This document shows, in pieces, positions 43,275 through 51,689 of a stretch of DNA of 60,594 nucleotides; position 1 is the stretch's first letter, and every line of letters begins with the position of its first letter. The DNA comes from a virus. Both the position numbers and the translations under genes were made by a program. The notes below the pieces were generated by a model that was not told the origin of the DNA, did not search any database, and was given only the letters and a program-made list of their open reading frames with translations. The DNA lies in the IMG/VR virus record IMGVR_UViG_3300034110_000422, positions 1-60,594 of that record. One strand, 5' to 3'.

Positions 43275-45407
43275 ATGAGAGTAACACAAGTAACACCAGG
43301 AATTATTACAATACCACCAAATGGATGGGGGGCTGTTGAAAAGGTAATATGGGAATATTACAACAACATTAAAGAATTAGGACATGAATGTGATATAAAA
43401 TATCTTAATGAAGTAGATACTAATAGTAGTGATATTATTCATATTCACATGGCTAATTTAGCAATTGATGCGGCTAACAAAGGAATACCTTACATTTTTT
43501 CATTACATGACCACCACGTTGTTTATTATGGTAAGGACTCATCTAACTACCAACAAAATTTAGAGGCGATTAAAAGGTCTGTGATATCTTTTACACACGC
43601 TGAGTTTTTAGTTGATTACTTTGATGAAACTGATAAGTTGTTCTACCTATCACACGGTGTTAATACTGAGTTTTTTAAAAATGATAATCCGAAAAGAACT
43701 GAACACAAATTATTGTGTTTGGCAAACAATGGTATTGGAGGGGATTCAACGTATGACAGAAAAGGATTTAGATATGCTATTGAGGCGGCAATCAAATTAG
43801 ATTTACCTATTACAGTTGCCGGCCCTGAAAACAATAGAATATTCTTTGAACATCATAATGACTTATTAAATTATGATAAGTTAACTTTAATGTTTTCAAA
43901 TCCAAACGAAGAACAAATATTAGAATTATATAAAAGTCATTCTATATTCTTACATCCTTCTATGTTAGAGGCCGGTCATCCAAACCTAACATTATTAGAG
44001 GCTGTGTCTTGTAATATCCCAGTTGTTGGTACTTACTTAGGTTCACAAACGATAGAAGGGATGGTAGTGGTTGAAAGAGATGTAAATCAAATTGTTACTG
44101 GTGTTAAACAAGTTATTGATAATTATGATTTATATCTAAGTAATACTGAATTAGATAGACAAAAATACAATTGGAGTGTTATTACCAAAAGAATGGTTAG
44201 AATCTATGAGGACCTTATTAATAGTAGAAAGAATTTGAATAGTCTTGAGACTAAACAAAGATTTGATAAAGTATTTGAGAATACTGAAATAAAACCAAAA
44301 GAGATGGTTGAAAAAATTGAAGTTATTAACCATTATATCAATGGAGCGTTAGTTGAAATTAAAGGTAATACTGATAAGAAATATTTAGTTGAGTTTTGGA
44401 ACCAAAATGGTGATTGTGAGTATCGTGAGGAGATTGGGTGTAATATGTGGGTTAGATTGAATAAAAAGTATTTTGATGAGTATACTTTGAAAATTTACTC
44501 TGAAGGTAACTTAATTAGTGAGAAGAAATATAACGCAGAAAACAAACGAGTTTATATTGCATTAGATTCAAAATCTTTGGGTGATACATTTGCTTGGGTA
44601 CCTTACGCCGAAGAATTCAGAAAGAAACATAATTGTAAGGTCATCTGTTCAACGTTCTTTAACGATTTGTTTGTAAAACAATATCCTGAGATACAATTTG
44701 TTTCACCTGGTAGTACGGTTGATAACCTATATGCTATGTATGAGATAGGTTGGTTCTACGATGGTGATAATGTTAAAACGGATAGACACCCAAGTGATTT
44801 TAAATTAGGACCATTACAAAAAACCGCGACAGACATTTTAGGTTTGGAATATAAAGAAGTTAAACCTTTAATCAAAAACCCTAACAAGTTAAAGAAAAAA
44901 CGAGTTGGATTAGGTATCCACTCAACGGCTCAATCCAAGTATTGGAATAATCCAAAGGGATGGCAAGACATTACTGATTATCTAATATCTCTTGGTTACG
45001 AGGTTATTATCTACTCAAAAGAGGAAGATGGGTATATGGGTAATTACTATCCTAAAGGTGCTAAACAAAACCCTTCAGGTTCCATCTATAAACTGATAGA
45101 AGAATTATCTACCTGTGAATTCTTTATAGGAATATCAAGTGGGATATCATGGGTAACTTGGGCGTTGGATATCCCGACAGTATTGATTTCAGGATTTACT
45201 GAAGAGTTTAACGAACCTTATAATAATGTTTATAAGGTGAGTGCTCCTGAAAATACTTGTAGAGGATGTGCTAATAAATTTAGATTAGACCCAGGTGATT
45301 GGAATTGGTGCCCGATAAATAAAGGAAATGAAAAGATGTTTGAATGTTCTAAAAGGATAACATCTGAGATGGTAAAAGATAAAATTATTGAATTACTTGG
45401 TAAGTAA
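43275..45407 (+). CDS. GT4 glycosyltransferase fused to a TibC-type protein O-heptosyltransferase
   Basis: 710 residues. Residues 1-320 are a GT4 domain (ITIPPNGWGAVEKVIWEYY, HPSMLEAGHPNLTLLEA). Residues 335-420 are a beta-rich module. Residues about 424-710 match autotransporter (strand-loop-strand) heptosyltransferases: YIALDSKSLGDTFAWVPYAE, HSTAQSKYWNNPKGWQ, SKEEDGYMGN, FIGISSGISWVTWALDIPTV, and a Cys motif with Cys662, Cys665, Cys679 and Cys691 (TCRGCANK ... DWNWCP ... FECSKRITSE) corresponding to the iron finger of TibC. Those enzymes attach heptose to serines of repeat proteins. In this phage the Ser/Thr-repeat fibre at 1-4371 is the obvious candidate acceptor (inference). Last gene of the cluster. 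Confidence 0.85.
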   Translation: MRVTQVTPGIITIPPNGWGAVEKVIWEYYNNIKELGHECDIKYLNEVDTNSSDIIHIHMANLAIDAANKGIPYIFSLHDHHVVYYGKDSSNYQQNLEAIKRSVISFTHAEFLVDYFDETDKLFYLSHGVNTEFFKNDNPKRTEHKLLCLANNGIGGDSTYDRKGFRYAIEAAIKLDLPITVAGPENNRIFFEHHNDLLNYDKLTLMFSNPNEEQILELYKSHSIFLHPSMLEAGHPNLTLLEAVSCNIPVVGTYLGSQTIEGMVVVERDVNQIVTGVKQVIDNYDLYLSNTELDRQKYNWSVITKRMVRIYEDLINSRKNLNSLETKQRFDKVFENTEIKPKEMVEKIEVINHYINGALVEIKGNTDKKYLVEFWNQNGDCEYREEIGCNMWVRLNKKYFDEYTLKIYSEGNLISEKKYNAENKRVYIALDSKSLGDTFAWVPYAEEFRKKHNCKVICSTFFNDLFVKQYPEIQFVSPGSTVDNLYAMYEIGWFYDGDNVKTDRHPSDFKLGPLQKTATDILGLEYKEVKPLIKNPNKLKKKRVGLGIHSTAQSKYWNNPKGWQDITDYLISLGYEVIIYSKEEDGYMGNYYPKGAKQNPSGSIYKLIEELSTCEFFIGISSGISWVTWALDIPTVLISGFTEEFNEPYNNVYKVSAPENTCRGCANKFRLDPGDWNWCPINKGNEKMFECSKRITSEMVKDKIIELLGK

Positions 45408-45563
45408 TTCAATAATATCTTTAACTAAAGTTATTAACCCATAAATGGATAACCCAAGAATTACAGACCCTAAAATTAATTGAGGCATAAATTTTTTACG
45501 AGTTTCTTGACATTTGGTGCATTTTTTTTCTTCAGATTTTTTTAAATTTTCTATGTTTTCCAT
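45393..45563 (-). CDS. Small single-pass membrane protein with CxxC
   Basis: 56 residues: a charged N-terminus with Cys15-Thr-Lys-Cys18, then one hydrophobic segment (about 29-47, LILGSVILGLSIYGLITLV) and a short C-terminus. It fills the gap after the glycan cluster on the minus strand and its 3' end overlaps the heptosyltransferase-like gene by 15 bases. Function unknown. Confidence 0.55.
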   Translation of the reverse strand: MENIENLKKSEEKKCTKCQETRKKFMPQLILGSVILGLSIYGLITLVKDIIELLTK

Positions 45564-45571
45564 TATTTATA
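45564..45571 (+). promoter_or_regulatory. TATTTATA motif 3 bases before a start codon
   Basis: TATTTATA, then ATT, then the ATG at 45575. The same short spacing is seen on the minus strand before the gene starting at 54596. Confidence 0.35.
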
Positions 45572-45574
45572 ATT

Positions 45575-45961
45575 ATGAGACTTTTAAATTGTATCAAAAA
45601 CATAATAAAGGAAGAAAGGATTGGAAAGCTTTTTGGTGACATTAAAGTTAAAATATCTATTGAAACTTCATCACATGGTAATACCCAAAGGTTTAGACAT
45701 GGTAAAGATGAAGTGATTACTAATGATGAAATATTAAGTGTATTAAACTTAGGTCTACCTGAAATATTAGATGGTATTAAAGAAGGTGAGTTAGGGCAAG
45801 ACTCATCAATAGTAGTTTCACAAAAAGATTATCCGTTTTTAAATGTTGTTACCAATTTAGAAGAACAGGATTGTTATAATTTCCAAATTAATATTGTAAC
45901 AACTATCCGTAAGAAAAGATTTTACACAACTGGTAAAAACGATTTCCAAATTTACGTATAA
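45575..45961 (+). CDS. Hypothetical protein
   Basis: 128 residues. An amphipathic N-terminal helix (RLLNCIKNIIKEERIG), a central region with HGNTQRFRHGKDEVITNDEIL, and a strand-rich end (NIVTTIRKKRFYTTGKNDF). The R-x-H...DEI...VTTIRKK pattern recalls small phage proteins of unknown role; a toxin-like nuclease fold is conceivable but not supported. Confidence 0.55.
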   Translation: MRLLNCIKNIIKEERIGKLFGDIKVKISIETSSHGNTQRFRHGKDEVITNDEILSVLNLGLPEILDGIKEGELGQDSSIVVSQKDYPFLNVVTNLEEQDCYNFQINIVTTIRKKRFYTTGKNDFQIYV

Positions 45962-46140
45962 ATAAAAACCCCCAAAACATCCGATGTAATGAGGGTTTCT
46001 ATCTTTTTCACCTAACGGTTGAGGCTTTTGCCTTTGAACACACCGGGGTTCAATTCCGACTTAATGATTTGGTTGGGTTATTAAGTTGACCCCATTCGTT
46101 TAACTTGAATACAAATATAAATAGAATATCCCGAATAAAA
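45962..46140 (+). other. Structured intergenic region with degenerate tRNA-like signals
   Basis: No gene of normal length fits here. On the plus strand I see a D-arm-like CCTAACGGTTGAGG (46011-46024), a CTTTGAA anticodon-loop-like element and GGTTCAATTCC (46057-46067, the usual T-arm consensus), but the expected anticodon, T and acceptor stems do not pair. A 7-bp inverted repeat ACTTAAT / ATTAAGT follows (about 46070-46097). It may be a decayed tRNA(Gln)-like gene or another small RNA. Confidence 0.3.
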
Positions 46141-46166
46141 AAATAAAATTTAAACTTTTTTTGATA

Positions 46167-46174
46167 TATCTTTG
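46167..46174 (+). promoter_or_regulatory. Bacteroidota-type -7 element
   Basis: TATCTTTG, 4 bases before the ATG at 46179. The -33 region is T-rich without a clear TTTG, so the promoter is less certain than the others. Confidence 0.5.
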
Positions 46175-46178
46175 TCGT

Positions 46179-46316
46179 ATGAAACAGGAAACACTACCAC
46201 TTAATCTTCGTCATGTTGCTCAAATTGTGAGACGAAATATGATTACAAAAGTCGTACCGTCAGGTAAGGTTTATTCCCGTAAGAGAGGTAAAAAGGTTGA
46301 TATCTACCAAGATTAA
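46179..46316 (+). CDS. Small basic hypothetical protein
   Basis: 45 residues: MKQETLPLNLRHVAQIVRRN, then a basic tail with SRKRGKKVDIYQD. The charge and helical start suggest nucleic-acid binding. It directly follows a host-type -7 box with no room for a leader. No family recognised. Confidence 0.55.
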   Translation: MKQETLPLNLRHVAQIVRRNMITKVVPSGKVYSRKRGKKVDIYQD

Positions 46317-46338
46317 TATTATATTTTACAAAAAAAGT

Positions 46339-47178
46339 ATGTTAAGTTATATCGGTGGTAAGAGTAAGATAGGTAAGTGGATTGTTCCATTTTACCCGAC
46401 AGATATGGAAACGTATGTTGAAACGTTTGGTGGTATGTTTTGGTGTTTCTTCAACATGGATTTAAAACTATATCCTAATTTGAAAAAAGTTGTTTATAAC
46501 GACTTCAATCCTTTGAACTATAATTTGTTTACGTGTCTTCAGAACCCTGAGACTTTGTTATCTGAGATTAATAACATTCCGTGTCAACAACAAGGTGTGG
46601 AGGTGACACCACTAGTTTATAAAGAACAATTTAATGAGTTTCAGAAGGAAATTTTCTCTCATGGTTTAACAATTAACTATCCTGATTATGGTGTTGCTGC
46701 AAAATACGCTTATGTTCTAACACAGGTTTTCAGTGGTTCAAAACCTGAGACATCAAGTTTTATTGATTTAAAGGGTAAGTATAAGTCAAAATATCTTACC
46801 TTTAGAGATAAATTATCTAAACCTGAGTGGGTGGAACATTTTAATAGAATATCGGAGTTTAGATTGGGTGATTTTGAAGATGTTATTAAAGAGTTTGATA
46901 GTCCGACAACATATTTTTATGTAGACCCACCATATTGGAAGACTGAAAACTATTACTCAAACCACGATTTTGATAGGGAAGACCATGAAAGATTGGCAGA
47001 TTGTTTGAAAGGTATTGAAGGTAAGTTTAGTTTATCTTACTACGATTTTCAGTTGTTGAATGAGTGGTTTCCAAAGGAGGAATACAAATGGGAGAAGAAA
47101 GAATTTGCTAAAGCTGCTGCTGCGAAGAAAGGAAAGTCCCAAAATATGGGTGAAGAACTATTAATTATGAATTATTGA
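46339..47178 (+). CDS. D12-class (Dam-like) adenine-N6 DNA methyltransferase
   Basis: 279 residues from the ATG at 46339 (MLSYIGGKSKIGKWIVPF), which matches family starts; an in-frame start at 46297 would overlap the previous gene. Motif X/I area YIGGKSK and ETFGGMFW, and catalytic DPPY at 196-199 (YVDPPYWKTENYY). Transfers methyl from SAM to adenine N6. It may protect phage DNA from host restriction; the target sequence is not readable. Confidence 0.85.
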   Translation: MLSYIGGKSKIGKWIVPFYPTDMETYVETFGGMFWCFFNMDLKLYPNLKKVVYNDFNPLNYNLFTCLQNPETLLSEINNIPCQQQGVEVTPLVYKEQFNEFQKEIFSHGLTINYPDYGVAAKYAYVLTQVFSGSKPETSSFIDLKGKYKSKYLTFRDKLSKPEWVEHFNRISEFRLGDFEDVIKEFDSPTTYFYVDPPYWKTENYYSNHDFDREDHERLADCLKGIEGKFSLSYYDFQLLNEWFPKEEYKWEKKEFAKAAAAKKGKSQNMGEELLIMNY

Positions 47179-47180
47179 TA

Positions 47181-47188
47181 TATTTATA
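47181..47188 (+). promoter_or_regulatory. TATTTATA motif, candidate promoter element
   Basis: TATTTATA 3 bases after the methyltransferase stop and 14 bases before the ATG at 47203. Confidence 0.35.
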
Positions 47189-47202
47189 TAAAAACTTTAG
47201 AA

Positions 47203-48555
47203 ATGAAATTTACTAATATCTTAACAAACATTATTTTAGAAGATTCAAGATTTACCCTTCTATATGATAAATTAGTTGACAAGGGTGGAAGAAAGCCTGA
47301 ACCAGGTAAAATCCCTTTTGACACGTTAAAGACTATTATCTTTGCTGACCCTACAACAAGAGCTCCGCAAAGTTTACTTCAAAATATTGAAACCTTAACA
47401 CCTGAACAAATGGAAATTGTTAAGGTTGGTAAGTATACTAATTGGATATTAAAGAACTTCTTAAAACCATCATTTAATGATGAAATGGGTGATATTGAAG
47501 TTGGTTCACCTGAATACAAACAAGCTGTTAAAAGATATCGTAATTTATACCTTGAGGATTTATACAAGGTTACTGACGACTTAAAGAAGTTTGAAAGATT
47601 TAAAGGTCAACTAGAAGCTGATAAAAGAGATATTAATAAGTTAACTGTTGATACATTATTCGACGCAGTTAAGGACTTTAAGTTAGAAAAGACAAAAGGA
47701 ACAAAACAAGAAAAAGAAGAAGCTAAATCAACTTACCAATACCCTGGTTCAACGATTGCATTTAAAGGACCAAACTGGACTGTAGTTAAGATTGAAGACC
47801 AAAGTGAACTTGGTAAAAACGCGGCTTGTTTCTTTGGTGGATATCATGAGCCGGACATGGGTGAAACAAGATGGTGTACATCATCACCTGGTTTATCTTA
47901 CTTCAACACTTATATCAAACAAGGACCATTATATGTAATCCTACCTAATGATAGTTCTGATTTGGGTAAGAAATCAGGTCTTCCTGTTGAAAGATACCAA
48001 TGGCATTTCCAATCTAATCAGTTTATGGACAGACAGGATAGAAATGTTAATATCGTTGAAATGTTACAAGGTAAGTTGTCTGAACTTAAAGAATTCTTCA
48101 AACCTGAATTTGCTAAAGGATTAGCTAAAGAGAATGGTAAGAGAGTTGATATTGTTTATCCTGAATCTTCAGCTGGTAAGTTTGTTGGATTATATGGATT
48201 TAAAGAATTATTTGACAACCTACCAGATGACTTGGAACAACTAATCATTCAAACATCAAAAAATATTAAAGAGACTATTGCTCTTGAAGTTCCTGAAAGT
48301 ATTGGAAGATTTGATAAGTTACAAACACTCTTGTTAGGTGGTATGGTTAAATCTGTCCCTAATAGTATCTGTAATTTGACTAGTTTACTATTACTTGCTT
48401 TACCAAACAACCCTCAGTTAACGACTATCCCAACTTGTGTTAAAGATTTACCTATGTTAGGTTTCTTGAATGTAAGTGGAAGTAACGTTAAACTTCCTGA
48501 AGAACTTAAAGATGTTTTACACGAGGAAGGTGATGGTTATTATTATGTAGTTTAA
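47203..48555 (+). CDS. Phage protein with WCT-type domain and C-terminal leucine-rich repeats
   Basis: 450 residues. The N-terminal 180 residues are helical and charged. The middle (about 185-290) holds a conserved-looking segment GETRWCTSSPGLSYFNTYI with LPVERYQWHFQSNQFMDRQD. From about 340 to 440 there are leucine-rich repeats of LxxLxLxxNxxLxxIPxx type (LQTLLLGGMVKSVPNSICNL, LLLALPNNPQLTTIPTCV, LGFLNVSGSNVKLPEEL). LRRs usually bind proteins, so it may target a host factor. The enzymatic role, if any, of the middle domain is unknown. Confidence 0.65.
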   Translation: MKFTNILTNIILEDSRFTLLYDKLVDKGGRKPEPGKIPFDTLKTIIFADPTTRAPQSLLQNIETLTPEQMEIVKVGKYTNWILKNFLKPSFNDEMGDIEVGSPEYKQAVKRYRNLYLEDLYKVTDDLKKFERFKGQLEADKRDINKLTVDTLFDAVKDFKLEKTKGTKQEKEEAKSTYQYPGSTIAFKGPNWTVVKIEDQSELGKNAACFFGGYHEPDMGETRWCTSSPGLSYFNTYIKQGPLYVILPNDSSDLGKKSGLPVERYQWHFQSNQFMDRQDRNVNIVEMLQGKLSELKEFFKPEFAKGLAKENGKRVDIVYPESSAGKFVGLYGFKELFDNLPDDLEQLIIQTSKNIKETIALEVPESIGRFDKLQTLLLGGMVKSVPNSICNLTSLLLLALPNNPQLTTIPTCVKDLPMLGFLNVSGSNVKLPEELKDVLHEEGDGYYYVV

Positions 48556-48566
48556 TATATAAGTTA

Positions 48567-48574
48567 TATCTTTG
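48567..48574 (+). promoter_or_regulatory. Bacteroidota-type -7 element
   Basis: TATCTTTG, 19 bases before the ATG at 48594. The upstream -33 box is weak. Confidence 0.5.
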
Positions 48575-48593
48575 TTTCCTAATCTTAGAGCCT

Positions 48594-48884
48594 ATGAAAA
48601 ATGTGGATGCGGAAATTTACTTAAATCAATTGATTGCGTTTTTTGAAAAGAACCCCAACGATTTGATTGACTTAATTGGGGAACTTAAGAAAACCAAATT
48701 CTACAAAAGAATTAAAGAAAAAGTTTACGAGAATGTTGAAAACGGTTTGGAACTCATCCTTACCCAGCAACAACTTATTGATATTGTTGTTGCTATGTAT
48801 GATGAGACAAACAAGACCGTTAAGTCAATTGAAATAAAAACACCTGTTATCAAAACAAATTACGGAATTATTTGGCTTAACTAA
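48594..48884 (+). CDS. Small hypothetical protein, early-type
   Basis: 96 residues. Mostly helical (LNQLIAFFEKNPNDLIDLIG, then LILTQQQLIDIVVAMYDE) with a strand-like end (KTNYGIIWLN). No family recognised. Preceded and followed by host-type promoter elements, so it is probably a separately expressed early gene. Confidence 0.6.
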   Translation: MKNVDAEIYLNQLIAFFEKNPNDLIDLIGELKKTKFYKRIKEKVYENVENGLELILTQQQLIDIVVAMYDETNKTVKSIEIKTPVIKTNYGIIWLN

Positions 48885-48902
48885 GAAACTGTTGTATATT
48901 TG
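48871..48902 (+). promoter_or_regulatory. Bacteroidota-type promoter
   Basis: TTTG at 48871-48874 (inside the end of the upstream gene), a 20-base spacer and TATATTTG at 48895-48902. The ATG of the DUF932 gene is 22 bases further on. Complete match to the consensus. Confidence 0.75.
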
Positions 48903-48924
48903 TAGTCATAAATAAATAAACACT

Positions 48925-49671
48925 ATGAACATACAAGATTTAAGAACAACAGTCCCATCACTTTTCCAAACAGAAAAACTTTCAAAATTGTCTGACCGCT
49001 ACACCATGGTTCCTACCATTGATGTTGTGGACAAGTTCATCCAAAACGGATGGCAAGTGAGTGGAGCAAAACAAGTGGGTAAGGGCTCATTTGGTAAACA
49101 CCAAGTCCGTCTTCGTAACGCAGAACTTCCACAAGTAGGTGACTCGTTATTAGAGGCGGTAATCACCAACTCACACAACGGAACTTCAACTCTCCAAGTA
49201 GGAGCTGGTTTATTCCGACTTGTGTGTAGTAACGGTTTAACTGTCCCCGTATCAACCTTCGGGGATATGAAACAAACTCACTTGAACTTGAGCATGAGTG
49301 ATGTTGAATTGATTACAGAACAATTCGTAATCAACACACCTAAAATCCAAAAGTCAGTAACCCGTATGATGGAAGTTACCATGGATACTGACAGAAAGAT
49401 TGACTTCGTATCTAAGGCGGTTGGTATCCGTTGGAAGAACACCGAGGATATCTCAACTCTAACTTTGGAGACAATCATTGACCCACTTCGTGATGGTGAT
49501 AGTGATGACAACCTTTGGACCACCTTCAACGTAGTACAAGAGAAGTTAATCCGTGGAGGGTTCATCAAACAACAAGGACGTAACACTCGTTCAGTAAAGG
49601 GTATCCAATCCTTAAACATGGATAACATGATTAACACAAAACTTTGGGAACTAGCTGAAACATTTTGCTAA
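48925..49671 (+). CDS. DUF932 family protein
   Basis: 248 residues. The pattern YTMVPTIDVVDKFIQNGWQV, KHQVRLRN, then SHNGTSTLQVGAGLFRLVCSNGL is that of DUF932 proteins found in many phages and plasmids. The molecular role is not established. GC-richer, more biased codons than its neighbours (many CC and GT endings) may mark high expression. Its stop overlaps the next ATG (TAATG). Confidence 0.75.
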   Translation: MNIQDLRTTVPSLFQTEKLSKLSDRYTMVPTIDVVDKFIQNGWQVSGAKQVGKGSFGKHQVRLRNAELPQVGDSLLEAVITNSHNGTSTLQVGAGLFRLVCSNGLTVPVSTFGDMKQTHLNLSMSDVELITEQFVINTPKIQKSVTRMMEVTMDTDRKIDFVSKAVGIRWKNTEDISTLTLETIIDPLRDGDSDDNLWTTFNVVQEKLIRGGFIKQQGRNTRSVKGIQSLNMDNMINTKLWELAETFC

Positions 49672-51350
49672 TGGACAAACTATTCACACTCATCAACGAA
49701 AAATATTATGTCGGTCACTATCTCCCCTACAATTCGGTGGGGGAGATTACTGATAGTATTCTTGTAGAACCATTTGGTTTGAAAAATAAATATCATGCGA
49801 GAGAGTCTTTTGACGGTAAGCATTATGTTTATACATTTGATAAATCAGTTAATAACGATAAAGAGGAGTTTGAAAAAAACTATGGTAATCCTCTTTGTGA
49901 TGTTACTGTTTTTAGAAGTACTTTTGTTGTTGAGGAGAATGAAGATAAGGTTTGTTTAAAAGTATTCTATTGTGGAAAACACAGAAAGGCTGGTGAAGTA
50001 TTTTTTCGTAAAAGTACCAAACTGAACTACATTACATTTAATAAGAAAACCAATATTTTTACGGTTGGTAAAAACACTGAATACCATAAGAAAAGAGGTA
50101 AGGGTAAAGGTAGTGTTGTTAGAAGAAACTCATTTCCGATATCGTTAACTACGGATGGTTATCATTCATTTATGAATGGGTTAGATGATACCAAAACATA
50201 TAATTTGGAAATTACCGAAGGTATTAATGTGTTTTTATCTAAAATTGGAGCTGAAAAAGTTTTAAACTACACTGGGTTACCGATGTCTTTATTTGGATGT
50301 TTGTTGGACAAACAAGGGGTTAAGAAACCTGACAATTGGAGAGGGTATTACAATGTATATCCAAAACCAATTAAAAAAGACTATAAGAAATACGGATTTA
50401 AGATGGTTGATGCTTATATGAAATTAAACGATGTAAGTTCAGAGAAAATTAAAAAAGTATTACATAAAGTCCAAAATCCTTGTTTCAAAAGTATTAAAAT
50501 GTTGATGGATGTCTTTGGGAGAGATTTTATTTTACAAAGACCTGAAGAAGAATTGTGTATTATTTTTAACACTAAAATTGACGAATCACCATTTCAACCT
50601 GTAAGACATTATTTTGAAAATTTCGGTAAAAGGGATATGAGTAATTGTTATCAGATTTACTTATTATCTAAAACCGACCATAATTTATCTACTCATACTT
50701 TTTACGACCACGTAAGATTTTTTGATATTCTATCAAGAAACGAGCCGATTAAATGGATGTCTAAAACTTTGAAAGAATTTAATGCTGAACATAGTACTTG
50801 GTCAGATAAAGTTGACTTTTACACCACAGGGAAATACTCAAGACAATACTCTAATGAATTTGTTGAACGAGTATCAAAACCAATCATAACAAGTGATAAA
50901 ATGGTATTTAACCCTCTTGTACTACAAAGTAGTGAAGAATATGTTGATGAGTCAGTACACCAATCTAATTGTGTAAGAACTTATCAAGATAGACCTTCAT
51001 CATTAATTATATCACTTCGTAAGGAAGATGGGGAGAGAGCGTCAATTGAATACAGACCTTCAATCGGTACGAATAATAATCAACCTGTTATATTCAAACG
51101 AGTTCAGACACTTGGAAGATTTAATGGTTTATTGGATGATAGTTGGGATGATGCGATTTCTATATTGGATAATAGATTAAAAAGTATCTCTAATGAAGTG
51201 TGGGGTAATCCTATAGCTGAGTTTGTTACTGGTGGTGGAAGAAAAGAATACAACTTTATTTTTGATAAAGACGGACAACTTAACTGGGGACATTTAACAA
51301 ATTCAATTGACATTGGAGATGATTTACCTTACATTGACTTTGAATGGTAA
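49671..51350 (+). CDS. PcfJ-like protein
   Basis: 559 residues from the ATG at 49671. The C-terminal third contains VLQSSEEYVDESVHQSNCVR, then SLIISLRKEDGERASIEYRP, the signature of PcfJ-like proteins known from conjugative plasmids and phages. The N-terminal two thirds have no recognised domain. Coupled to the DUF932 gene and overlapping the following start by 7 bases. Function unknown. Confidence 0.7.
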   Translation: MDKLFTLINEKYYVGHYLPYNSVGEITDSILVEPFGLKNKYHARESFDGKHYVYTFDKSVNNDKEEFEKNYGNPLCDVTVFRSTFVVEENEDKVCLKVFYCGKHRKAGEVFFRKSTKLNYITFNKKTNIFTVGKNTEYHKKRGKGKGSVVRRNSFPISLTTDGYHSFMNGLDDTKTYNLEITEGINVFLSKIGAEKVLNYTGLPMSLFGCLLDKQGVKKPDNWRGYYNVYPKPIKKDYKKYGFKMVDAYMKLNDVSSEKIKKVLHKVQNPCFKSIKMLMDVFGRDFILQRPEEELCIIFNTKIDESPFQPVRHYFENFGKRDMSNCYQIYLLSKTDHNLSTHTFYDHVRFFDILSRNEPIKWMSKTLKEFNAEHSTWSDKVDFYTTGKYSRQYSNEFVERVSKPIITSDKMVFNPLVLQSSEEYVDESVHQSNCVRTYQDRPSSLIISLRKEDGERASIEYRPSIGTNNNQPVIFKRVQTLGRFNGLLDDSWDDAISILDNRLKSISNEVWGNPIAEFVTGGGRKEYNFIFDKDGQLNWGHLTNSIDIGDDLPYIDFEW

Positions 51351-51685
51351 ACGAAAAAAAGATATTTCTATTTGAGGATAGACTGTTGGATAAAGAAGGA
51401 CTTTTATCAATTCTTCAGTTATCTGATGGACACAATCTTTTACCTAATGATTTTTTGAAAAGAGATAACATAGAAAAAGTTTTTATCAACTCAATCATGT
51501 ATAGTGATGGTGAGGTTTACTCCGATTTAATATGTAAACTACCCAACGGTAGTTTTATTTATTTATCTAAAGCAGATGGGGTTGAGTATAAAGTAAAATT
51601 ATATTATAACGCTGACAAGTTGAGTGAGGTTAAGTTCTTCTTAACTCAACTTTTGAAACAAAAAAAGGAAAGTAAAAATATTTAA
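51344..51685 (+). CDS. Hypothetical protein
   Basis: 113 residues, alpha/beta, with KKIFLFEDRLLDKEGLLSIL at the start and FIYLSKADGVEYKVKLYYNA later. No family recognised. It sits between the PcfJ-like gene (7-base overlap) and thioredoxin (4-base gap). Confidence 0.6.
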   Translation: MVNEKKIFLFEDRLLDKEGLLSILQLSDGHNLLPNDFLKRDNIEKVFINSIMYSDGEVYSDLICKLPNGSFIYLSKADGVEYKVKLYYNADKLSEVKFFLTQLLKQKKESKNI

Positions 51686-51689
51686 AAGT

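Noticed and set aside
45990-46090. Functional tRNA-Gln gene
   Set aside because: Consensus loop pieces are present, but the anticodon, T and acceptor stems do not pair, so I kept it only as a degenerate tRNA-like element.
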